Shown here: piece after piece, positions 32,924 through 40,503 of the stretch
Position numbering within the stretch: the first letter of the stretch is position 1
Layout: each line of letters opens with the position of its first letter
From: Bermanella sp044597725
GTDB taxonomy: Bacteria; Pseudomonadota; Gammaproteobacteria; Pseudomonadales; Oceanobacteraceae
DNA length: 64,000 bases
Direction: 5' to 3'
Assembly: GCF_044597725.1 (NCBI RefSeq)
Contig: NZ_CP139003.1
Coordinates: 1,674,001 to 1,738,000 of the forward strand
Notes under the pieces: model-generated
What the model was told of the DNA's origin: nothing
The model's input: only the letters and a program-made list of their open reading frames with translations
The model's database searches: none
Translations under genes and position numbers: made by a program

Positions 32924-33040
32924 GCTCAGGGGCTCAAAGAATAAAAACGGGCGTGAGCATACAAATGTTTACTGAGATGGTCTAGGGATTGACGATATTT
33001 TTTGTGAAGTTATGTAACTTAGATCAAAAAAACGTCTAAC

Positions 33041-33478
33041 TTATTGTTGTTCAGACAAAATATACTCAACAGAAGGGTCAACAATAATACGATTCTTCAT
33101 GGCTTGCCGACCTAATAGCATTAGGTATGTCATGCTTGAGCGGTCACTAAGGCTAATGTAGATTGGCCATTGATCACCATTAAGCTGTAGTCGCGTTTCA
33201 ATTAGATGACGTTTTTGGCGCTCACCACTTGAGCTTTTCACGTATCGAGTATCAATTACTTTAGCTTCACGGCGAGCGACTACATCAACATCATATATGT
33301 CAGGGTGGATATCAAAGCTTACCCATAGCTCACCGTCTTTATTATATTCTTCAATATTGTCTACATGAAGTGATGATGTTGCGGCGCCTGTATCAACACG
33401 GATGTGTAAACCACTGATCTCAAAATCAGGCAACGAACACACTTCTAAAGCGCCCACCATGAGTTTTTTTACGGTCAT
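33041..33478 (-). CDS. rimB: RimB-like retropepsin-type protease
   Basis: 145 residues of the family once called ATP-dependent zinc proteases (PF05618). The retropepsin-like active site is seen as RVDTGAATSSLHV near residue 27, with the closing LLGRQAM near 121. In Pseudomonas, RimB of this family trims glutamates that RimK adds to ribosomal protein S6. Here it ends an operon starting with rimK, which supports the same job. Its ATG overlaps the channel-gene stop (ATGA). AAGGA precedes the start. Confidence 0.82.
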   Translation of the reverse strand: MTVKKLMVGALEVCSLPDFEISGLHIRVDTGAATSSLHVDNIEEYNKDGELWVSFDIHPDIYDVDVVARREAKVIDTRYVKSSSGERQKRHLIETRLQLNGDQWPIYISLSDRSSMTYLMLLGRQAMKNRIIVDPSVEYILSEQQ

Positions 33479-33990
33479 GATTCGTCCTTTGTTATATCGT
33501 ACTGATGACCCTTGGGTTCAATGATTATAGCTTTCTGAAAAACAAGGCTATTTGGACAACTTAACGTTGTACCATCATCCATACGCAATAACAGATGGAA
33601 TAATGTGATTTCAATTATTTCACCGCGTAGCCAGTCTTTATCATCATTGATTTTAATTGTATTGCCTACGCGGTAGGGAAAAAAGAAAAAGATCATGATA
33701 CTGGCGGTAATATTGCTCAATATGGACCATTGTGCGAATAGAGCGACGCCCACAACCGCAAACACTGAGGAGAAAATTAATCCAAATTTGTCATAGTTAA
33801 AACCAAATATAAGGCTTGCCGCTAACAGCACAGAAACCAGCATGGTCAGCTGTAGCGTTTTTTGCACATAAAATATTCGGTCAGAACTGACTTTTTTATG
33901 GTTACCCACACGATTAATCATGCGCGATAGTTGCTTATTAATAACAATAAATAGAATAATTAATAAGACAACGATAAGTATCTTAATCAT
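33475..33990 (-). CDS. Small MscS-family mechanosensitive channel
   Basis: 171 residues, shorter than E. coli MscS (286). Three membrane helices (about 1-20, 48-70 and 74-103), then an MscS beta domain with YRVGNTIKIND and GEIIEITLFHLLLRMDDGTTLSCPNSLVFQKAI. The C-terminal alpha/beta portal domain of larger channels is missing. It sits between an aspartoacylase-like gene and rimB, an association that suggests release or sensing of a small amidated metabolite rather than only osmotic protection. Confidence 0.82.
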   Translation of the reverse strand: MIKILIVVLLIILFIVINKQLSRMINRVGNHKKVSSDRIFYVQKTLQLTMLVSVLLAASLIFGFNYDKFGLIFSSVFAVVGVALFAQWSILSNITASIMIFFFFPYRVGNTIKINDDKDWLRGEIIEITLFHLLLRMDDGTTLSCPNSLVFQKAIIIEPKGHQYDITKDES

Positions 33991-33992
33991 TA

Positions 33993-35009
33993 CTAGTGCT
34001 GGTCCTCGGGTAACAAATCTTCTTGAAAAATTTCTAAATTCTCTACAACTTCATCGGGTTGTTGAAAGTAGGCAATATGGTACATGGCTTCACCTTCTTG
34101 TACTAAAGGTATATTTTGTTTACCAATAATTATACCTTGGCCATGGCTTCTAACAGTGCCTAAGCTCTCGCCATAAGGGTTACGAATTTCTGCCAGTATG
34201 TCGCCTTTATCGACAAACTCGCCTAGTTCCCGAGAGTGAGCAACAAAGCCACTCTCATTGGCCCTTACCCAGCCGCTTTGCTTGGCGATATAAGGTTCAA
34301 CCGTGCGAATAGGGCGGCTACGTTTGGGCAGCATGTTAAGATAGCGCATTACTCCTAAGGTTCCTTTTACTCCCGCACGAATGGCCATCTCATCAAAGCG
34401 CAGAGCTTCACCTGCTTCATAGAGTAAGATTTTTGTTCCCAACTCAGAGGCACATTGTCTTAATGATCCATCACGCAAGTTAGAGTTGAGTAGTACGGGT
34501 AGTGCAAACGCTTTTGCCAAGGCGAGGGTAGTTTCATCTTCTAAATTTGCTCTGATTTGTGGCAAATTGGAACGATGAATCGCCCCTGTATGAAAATCGA
34601 TACCGTAGTCGGCCTTAGCAACAATCTCGTTCAAAAATGTGTACGCCATACGAGCGGCGAGTGAGCCTTTTTTTGATCCGGGAAAAGATCGATTTAAGTC
34701 ACGACGGTCTGGTAAGTAGCGGCTTTGGTTAAGTACACCGTAGACATTTACCATGGGTACAGCAATCAACGTCCCCCTTAGTTTTTTAAGGGCTTTGCTA
34801 TTAATAATACGATTGATGATCTCAATGCCATTGAGTTCATCACCGTGAATGGCAGCACTAAGGAACAATGTTGGCCCAGGTCGTTTACTGCGTTGGACAT
34901 AAACTGGAATACTGATAGTGGTATCGGTATAGAGCGAAACCATGGGAATCTCAATGCGACGAGATTCCCCAGGAGCGACCTGAAAACCCGCAATCTCCAA
35001 TGTATCCAC
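33993..35009 (-). CDS. Succinylglutamate desuccinylase/aspartoacylase-like zinc hydrolase
   Basis: 338 residues of the AstE/ASPA branch of the M14 zinc carboxypeptidase fold. Zinc ligands are in AAIHGDELNGIE near residue 55 and IDFHTGA near 140; RRDLNRSFPG near 102 is the substrate-binding block and LYEAGEALRF near 198 carries the catalytic Glu. It cleaves N-acyl or peptide-like bonds next to an acidic residue. The start is GTG in a TAGTG overlap with the rimK stop, so the two are coupled. With rimK it could remove or recycle added glutamates. Confidence 0.85.
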   Translation of the reverse strand: MDTLEIAGFQVAPGESRRIEIPMVSLYTDTTISIPVYVQRSKRPGPTLFLSAAIHGDELNGIEIINRIINSKALKKLRGTLIAVPMVNVYGVLNQSRYLPDRRDLNRSFPGSKKGSLAARMAYTFLNEIVAKADYGIDFHTGAIHRSNLPQIRANLEDETTLALAKAFALPVLLNSNLRDGSLRQCASELGTKILLYEAGEALRFDEMAIRAGVKGTLGVMRYLNMLPKRSRPIRTVEPYIAKQSGWVRANESGFVAHSRELGEFVDKGDILAEIRNPYGESLGTVRSHGQGIIIGKQNIPLVQEGEAMYHIAYFQQPDEVVENLEIFQEDLLPEDQH

Positions 35010-35914
35010 TAACCTTTCCCTTTTGTTTTATTTTTATATGGCTTTGCATTTTTTTCGATTAGCTGAATAATAATTTTTGCCACATCTTTGTGTGTTGCTG
35101 TTTCAATGCCTTCCAAACCCGGTGATGAGTTTACTTCCATCACCACTGGCCCACTATTTGAGCGAAGAATGTCCACACCACACATGTTTAAACCCATGGC
35201 TTTTGCCGCAGCGATGGCCGTTCTACGTTCTGTTGGTGAAAGTTTTACTAATTCTGCTTTACCACCGCGGTGTAAATTTGATCGAAATTCACCTTCCGCA
35301 CCTTGACGAATCATTGAAGCAACCACTTTTTCCCCTACAACAAAGCAACGAATATCTGCACCATTGGCTTCTTTAATGAACTCTTGTACCAAGATGTTAG
35401 CTTTTAGCCCCATAAACGCTTCGATGATGCTTTCAGCTGCCTTTTTGGTATCGGCGAGTACGACGCCAATTCCTTGAGTACCTTCGAGTAGTTTGATAAC
35501 CACAGGGGCACCACCGACGTTTTTGATTAAATCGTCGATTTTGTCTGGCTTACTTGCAAAGCCTGTGCGCGGTAAACCAATACCTTTACGTGATAAAAGC
35601 TGAAGTGAGCGCAGTTTATCGCGAGAGCGGCTAATAGCTACAGATTCATTAACGCAATAGGTGCCCATCATTTCAAATTGGCGTACAACCGCTGTTCCAT
35701 AAAAGGAAATGGACGCACCAATGCGCGGGATAACGGCATCATAAACGGGTAGCTCTCTACCTTGGTAACGCACCGTTGGGTTGCTACTTGTAATATCCAT
35801 GTAGCAGTGAAGCGTATCAATAACATCTACGTCATGCCCCAACGCTTCGCCCGCTTCTTTAAGGCGACGAGTTGAATATAGGTTGGGGCCACGAGATAGA
35901 ATAGCAATGCGCAT
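35009..35914 (-). CDS. rimK: RimK-type ATP-grasp glutamate ligase
   Basis: 301 residues, the length of E. coli RimK (300), which adds glutamates to the C-terminus of ribosomal protein S6. The N-terminal domain begins MRIAILSRG; ATP-grasp motifs are VVIKLLEGTQGIGVVL near residue 140, LVQEFIKEANGADIRCFV near 180 and GVDILRSNSGPVVMEVNSSPGLEG near 245. The lysine-rich C-terminus is common. AAGGA precedes the ATG. First gene of a four-gene operon. Confidence 0.92.
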   Translation of the reverse strand: MRIAILSRGPNLYSTRRLKEAGEALGHDVDVIDTLHCYMDITSSNPTVRYQGRELPVYDAVIPRIGASISFYGTAVVRQFEMMGTYCVNESVAISRSRDKLRSLQLLSRKGIGLPRTGFASKPDKIDDLIKNVGGAPVVIKLLEGTQGIGVVLADTKKAAESIIEAFMGLKANILVQEFIKEANGADIRCFVVGEKVVASMIRQGAEGEFRSNLHRGGKAELVKLSPTERRTAIAAAKAMGLNMCGVDILRSNSGPVVMEVNSSPGLEGIETATHKDVAKIIIQLIEKNAKPYKNKTKGKG

Positions 35915-36090
35915 AATAGGGTCCTTGTAGGAAAAGAGTTTCCCTGAGTAAAATCAAGCAGGGGCCGCAGTTTAGTAAGGTGCTTTGTTTTGTAAAACGA
36001 AAACTTTTTATCGTTACGGTAAACAGTCTACTTCAGATCGACCTGACTTCCACTGTACTTCAGGCTATTCATTTAATAAAGTGCCTGCGG

Positions 36091-36975
36091 CTAGAGTGTT
36101 CCGCTGGGTTGTAAGCTGGGTGCAACTTTTGAGCCAGAGTTTCTAAATACCTCAATCACTTCCTCAATAAGAATATGCTGTTGATTGTCTCTATGATAGC
36201 TAGCAAAAATATCTCTGTGCATTTCAGGCGCGTCTGCCACTGAATACAACAGACCTTTATCTCTATATGGTCGACTTAAAATAGTTGGCAAATATGCCGC
36301 ACCGCCAGCCTGCAACATATAATCTAGGGCGACCCTTGCAAGGTTTGTATGCAAACTAGGTATGGGTAAACTAGAGCAAAGTTTAGCGTGCTGTATGTTA
36401 AACAGTGTACCCCAATCTAGCATGATATAACCGATATCTCGAATGTCAGTGAACTGCATATTAGGTTTGGTACACACCAGCTCTAATGGAAGCTGCAGTA
36501 ATTTTTGAGTATTGAGTTCATCTACTTTTGGCGCATCAAAAACCAAAGCAAGATCGAGGCTACGTTCTAATAATTGTCGCGTTACCACATTGTGGCTGAG
36601 CACTTCGGCTCGAATTGCCATATCAGGCATCGATTGCTTTAGCTGATATAAGCTATTTTGTAGCATTAAATCCCAAATATTGGGGCTGCCACCTAAGGCC
36701 AGCTGCTGTCGCTGCTGTTCTGTTATGGCTACTTCTTGAAAGGCCCTTTGCCACGCGGTAAGAACAGATTGAGCATGGGGCAGAAGCCGCTCTCCGGCGG
36801 GAGTAAGCTTTAGATTGTTGCGTAAACGGTCGAATACAGGAACGCCTAAGCGGCTTTCAAGTTGACGAATGCGCGAACTTACAGCGGCTTGGGTTAGGTA
36901 TAGGTTTTCTGCGGCTTTACCAAAATGGCGAGTATTGCATACTTCCACAAAAGTCTTGAGTAAATCGGTATCCAA
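36091..36975 (-). CDS. hdfR: HdfR-type LysR regulator
   Basis: 294-residue LysR regulator. The N-terminus (DTDLLKTFVEVCNTRHFGKAAENL, then LTQAAVSSRIRQLE) closely follows E. coli HdfR, and the effector domain shares IMLDWGTLFNIQHA with HdfR's LEWGPDFQQHEA. The start is a TTG at 36975, supported by alignment to HdfR residue 1 and GAGG about nine bases upstream. HdfR represses flhDC in E. coli and is encoded beside maoP there; the same divergent pair is present here. Confidence 0.85.
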   Translation of the reverse strand: MDTDLLKTFVEVCNTRHFGKAAENLYLTQAAVSSRIRQLESRLGVPVFDRLRNNLKLTPAGERLLPHAQSVLTAWQRAFQEVAITEQQRQQLALGGSPNIWDLMLQNSLYQLKQSMPDMAIRAEVLSHNVVTRQLLERSLDLALVFDAPKVDELNTQKLLQLPLELVCTKPNMQFTDIRDIGYIMLDWGTLFNIQHAKLCSSLPIPSLHTNLARVALDYMLQAGGAAYLPTILSRPYRDKGLLYSVADAPEMHRDIFASYHRDNQQHILIEEVIEVFRNSGSKVAPSLQPSGTL

Positions 36976-37085
36976 TGAGAGCGCCTCTGACTGATAGTCT
37001 TCTTTTATGCTGACGAAAAATATTTTTTGTTTTACCGCGTTTTAGAGCATACAGATAATGCCGTCAACCAAAATATGGGTTTATA

Positions 37086-37115
37086 TTTCATAAAATAGAC
37101 ATATATTTAATGAAA
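37086..37115. promoter_or_regulatory. Inverted repeat in the hdfR-maoP gap
   Basis: TTTCATAAAAT at 37086-37096 and ATTTAATGAAA at 37105-37115 are inverted copies matching at 10 of 11 positions, eight bases apart. The size and spacing suit a LysR-type binding site, and it lies 55-84 bases before the maoP start. GATCATGATC follows at 37116-37125. Assignment to HdfR is an inference. Confidence 0.45.
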
Positions 37116-37169
37116 GATCATGATCAGCAACTAGGCTGATGGTGAACCGAGGCTAAACAGGAGTGTAAC

Positions 37170-37514
37170 ATGCAAGCACAGGCATCATTTGTAGCGAATA
37201 AACGTTTTTTCGATGACCGCAATTTTCCTTACGGTTTTCGTCGTTCTGGCGACTTTACTTTGAAGCAGGCCGAGCTTCTTGAGTTGTGTGGGCACCATAT
37301 GATGGCGCTTGAGCAAGGTACTATAGAACCAAGTAGTGATGAGGAGGTACATTTTGTCAGTGTGTGCCGGGGCGAGTGTCCTGCAGAAACGGCAGAAGAG
37401 AAAACTTGGGTGACTTACCGTGAGGCTCTGATACGTAAAGGGCGAGTGCTTAATCTGTTTACTAGCTATCAGCCAGATGAAGATGATGATTATGAGGATG
37501 ATGTCGACGAATAA
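37170..37514 (+). CDS. maoP: MaoP (DUF413, YifE) macrodomain protein
   Basis: 114 residues matching E. coli MaoP almost throughout: NKRFFDDRNFPYGFRRSGDFTLKQAELLE, then GTIEPSSDEEVHFVSVCRGE and TWVTYREAL. In E. coli, MaoP with a short site called maoS organises the Ori macrodomain. The acidic C-terminus (DEDDDYEDDVDE) is also seen in the E. coli protein. CAGGAG precedes the ATG. Divergent hdfR upstream, as in E. coli. Confidence 0.9.
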   Translation: MQAQASFVANKRFFDDRNFPYGFRRSGDFTLKQAELLELCGHHMMALEQGTIEPSSDEEVHFVSVCRGECPAETAEEKTWVTYREALIRKGRVLNLFTSYQPDEDDDYEDDVDE

Positions 37515-37606
37515 GCAAATGCTATACCCCTAAGCAGTCTCTTCAAAAGTGGCTGTTACCCAAGGCTCATCTATACTGAAAAGCAGTAGAGACAACGGTA
37601 GCGGCC

Positions 37607-38563
37607 ATGTTTTCGAAAGTATTCCAAATATCTCTCCTCGCCGCGCTCTTGAGCGCGCTAATGGGGTGTTCTCACTCAGGTCCACCACTCAAGGTCGGGG
37701 CGCATTTATGGCCTGGCTACGCCATTTATTTTTGGGCAGAAGAACAAGAACTCATTAATAAAGACCTAGTAAAGCTAGTTGAGTATCAAAACGCTACTCA
37801 CGTTTCCAATGCTTTGCTTAACGATGAGCTTGATGCGGCCATGTTAACGTTGGATGAAGCATTACGTTTACAGGAAGCGGGGCTTGATCTTACCGTAGTT
37901 CAAGTTATTGATTTGTCTAAAGGTGGCGACGCGGTCATTGCTCGAGAGCTTATCGATAAGGACACAAATTTTGCCGACAAAGTGGTAGCGGTTGATGTAT
38001 CAGCGGTTGGAGCACTTGTGTTAGAGGCCTTTAAGCAGCATTATAAAATTCCCGATGATGTCCTAACAGTGAAGCAAATTTCTGCAGAAGCAGCGGTTAG
38101 CGCCTTTGAGAAAGATGTTGATTTCGTAGTGACCCATGATCCATTTCGGCATCATTTGTTGGATATTGGCGGTGTCCGTGTCTTTGATACAAGACTTAAG
38201 CCTGATTTGATTATGGATGTTCTTGTTATTCGGAGTCAGAGGGTAGAAGGAAATAAGCCAGATCAAATTGAGCACTTAATCGAAGGGTTCTTTAAAGCAC
38301 TGGAGTATATGGAATCGGATTCTAGTCACGCAGTGAGTTATATTCAGAAACGCCTGAAATTAACCCCGCAACAAGTTAAACGTAGTTTAGATGTAGTTGA
38401 ACTCGTAAACCTTGCGCATAATAGAGGTTTGCTTAGTGGCCAGCATGCGGGGCTTAAATATGTCATTCGAAGTACCGAAGATATACTATTAAAAGTGAAT
38501 TTGATTAATAGTCGTGTCGATGTTGAAACATTCATTAGTAGTAAATATCTCCCCGGGCTTTAA
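37607..38563 (+). CDS. NMT1/SsuA-like binding lipoprotein
   Basis: 318 residues with a lipoprotein signal (LLSALMGCS, modified Cys about residue 21). The body resembles NMT1/SsuA-type binding proteins: KVGAHLWPGYAIYFWAEEQELI, LDAAMLTLDEALRLQEAG, and VDFVVTHDPFRHHLL. No permease or ATPase gene is near. Instead a hybrid histidine kinase starts two bases after its stop, so it probably presents a ligand to that sensor. Ligand unknown. Confidence 0.82.
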   Translation: MFSKVFQISLLAALLSALMGCSHSGPPLKVGAHLWPGYAIYFWAEEQELINKDLVKLVEYQNATHVSNALLNDELDAAMLTLDEALRLQEAGLDLTVVQVIDLSKGGDAVIARELIDKDTNFADKVVAVDVSAVGALVLEAFKQHYKIPDDVLTVKQISAEAAVSAFEKDVDFVVTHDPFRHHLLDIGGVRVFDTRLKPDLIMDVLVIRSQRVEGNKPDQIEHLIEGFFKALEYMESDSSHAVSYIQKRLKLTPQQVKRSLDVVELVNLAHNRGLLSGQHAGLKYVIRSTEDILLKVNLINSRVDVETFISSKYLPGL

Positions 38564-38565
38564 CT

Positions 38566-40452
38566 ATGCTGGTGAATATTCGTGCGGGACATAAATTTAA
38601 GTTAATCACAGCAGTACCTTTTTTACTGCTGGTGATATTGCTGCTACTTACAACCGCATCTCATATTGTTTTATTTAAACAATCCTACGACGAACAAGTC
38701 ACGTTATTAATACAGGAGAGTAAGCAAACCTTAGGCATTCTTAAACAAGTATCTGAAGTATATGTTACGCAGAACGATGATGAAGATCTTCTTGATTTCT
38801 ACTCCAGTATTAATAGTCATCAACACCTTAAGCGCCTTCGCTATATTTCATCGGTTGGTAATATTGTCTATTCATCTTTGTTTTATGAAGTGAACGATCG
38901 TATATCAACGTCCTCTCTTATTGAATTAAGTCAATTGCGTTATCCTCAATTAAATAGAGATGATCAGAACAATACGTTTGAATTAATCTATCCTGTTCGA
39001 AATATCAAAGGCAATCTATTGCAAGTGCTTGGCTATATTCATGGTCAGTACAGTACTGAACATATTCGATACATCGTTCAAGATAAAATGATAAAAAGCT
39101 ATTTGTTGAGCATTTCACTGGTCTTTTTAATTATGGGGTTGCTGATGATGATTCTTTATTTTTCATTTCACCGGCCGCTTTTGTCGATTAAATATGCACT
39201 TACTCAGATGGCGAAGAATAATTATGATGTGGAAATACGGGATAGTATTTGGAGTGAATTTTCTGATTTAGCCCGTCATGGCAATCAAACGAGAAAACTT
39301 TTAAAACAACATAGTATAAATGAACAACAAGAGCTAAAAGAAAAAGACAGGTTTATAGCCAGTGTTTCCCATGAATTGAGAACACCGTTAAATGGTATTA
39401 TTGGTATGGCGGAGCTAATCAATAAAGAACCGCTCTCTCATAAAGGCAAAGACTATTTGTCAAAAATGATCCATTCATCAAAGACGTTACTAGATGTTGT
39501 TAATGAAATATTAGACTTCTCAAAAATTCGAGCGGGACAATTAAGCATAGATAAGCACAGTTTTGATCTTCATTCTGCCTTTAATCACATATTTTCCGTG
39601 TTTACACATTTAGCCCATGATAAAGACCTCGATTTTCGTATATTTATTGATCCAGATATTCCAACTCCGGTTATTGGTGATAGTTATCGTATTCAACAGG
39701 TTTTAAATAACTTATGCTCAAATGCTCTTAAATTTACAGAGACTGGAAAGATTTCCATTTCGATTGATCTAATTAAACGTTCGGGAGCGGATTTATGGGT
39801 TAATTTCAAAGTGGAAGATAGTGGAATTGGGATTGATGAAAAATCTAGAGCGCATTTATTTGAGGCATTTAGACAGGAAGATGAAACCACTAGCCGCCGT
39901 TATGGTGGGACGGGCTTAGGTTTGTATATAAGTAAAAAAATTGTTGAACACCTAGATGGTTCGATTCATTACGAAACAGCTCAAGGGGAGGGGAGTACGT
40001 TTGAATTCTCTATACCTATGCAAGTCGGAAGTGCGCCCCTCTCGGTGGCTGAAGATACCGAAACGATTGATATTGACTTAAATAATCAGTCAATGTTAAT
40101 CGTAGATGATAATCATATTAACGTTGAAGTGGCTTCAGCGCTTATGGCTGATTATTGTAATGATATCGACATCGCATACAGCGGAAAAGAAGGATTAAAC
40201 AAAGCTACAGATAAGCATTACAGTATTATCCTAATGGATATCCATATGCCTGAAATGGATGGCATAGAGGCAATGAAAAAATTAAGAGAATTACCAGAAT
40301 ATAGCGCTTCATGCATTATCGCATTAACCGCTAATGTACTGCAGCAAGATCAAGATTATTATTTAGAACAGGGTTTTGATGCCGTTCAACCTAAACCATT
40401 TGATGCTTACGAACTGGCACTCAGTATTTATCAATGCTTACAGAAGCAGTAG
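38566..40452 (+). CDS. Hybrid sensor histidine kinase
   Basis: 628 residues. Two membrane helices (about 14-36 and 178-203) frame a periplasmic sensor domain; a linker follows. HisKA has the phospho-acceptor His in ASVSHELRTPLNGIIGMAEL near 268; the ATPase has NNLCSNALKF, DSGIGI and GGTGLGL. A receiver domain (about 510-625) has IVDDNHINVEVA, the Asp in ILMDIHMPEMDG and PKPF. No separate regulator is adjacent, so phosphate must pass to a distant Hpt or regulator. Coupled to the binding lipoprotein gene. Confidence 0.9.
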   Translation: MLVNIRAGHKFKLITAVPFLLLVILLLLTTASHIVLFKQSYDEQVTLLIQESKQTLGILKQVSEVYVTQNDDEDLLDFYSSINSHQHLKRLRYISSVGNIVYSSLFYEVNDRISTSSLIELSQLRYPQLNRDDQNNTFELIYPVRNIKGNLLQVLGYIHGQYSTEHIRYIVQDKMIKSYLLSISLVFLIMGLLMMILYFSFHRPLLSIKYALTQMAKNNYDVEIRDSIWSEFSDLARHGNQTRKLLKQHSINEQQELKEKDRFIASVSHELRTPLNGIIGMAELINKEPLSHKGKDYLSKMIHSSKTLLDVVNEILDFSKIRAGQLSIDKHSFDLHSAFNHIFSVFTHLAHDKDLDFRIFIDPDIPTPVIGDSYRIQQVLNNLCSNALKFTETGKISISIDLIKRSGADLWVNFKVEDSGIGIDEKSRAHLFEAFRQEDETTSRRYGGTGLGLYISKKIVEHLDGSIHYETAQGEGSTFEFSIPMQVGSAPLSVAEDTETIDIDLNNQSMLIVDDNHINVEVASALMADYCNDIDIAYSGKEGLNKATDKHYSIILMDIHMPEMDGIEAMKKLRELPEYSASCIIALTANVLQQDQDYYLEQGFDAVQPKPFDAYELALSIYQCLQKQ

Positions 40453-40500
40453 CCAGCAAACACCTATCATATTAGCTTATTAGGTGTTTGCTGGTTCGTT
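40453..40500. terminator. Bidirectional terminator
   Basis: CCAGCAAACACCTA at 40453-40466 pairs perfectly with TAGGTGTTTGCTGG at 40481-40494, 14 pairs with a 14-base loop. TTCGTTTT follows on the plus side. It lies between the convergent hybrid kinase and fadH genes, starting directly at the kinase stop codon. Confidence 0.8.
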
Positions 40501-40503
40501 TTA

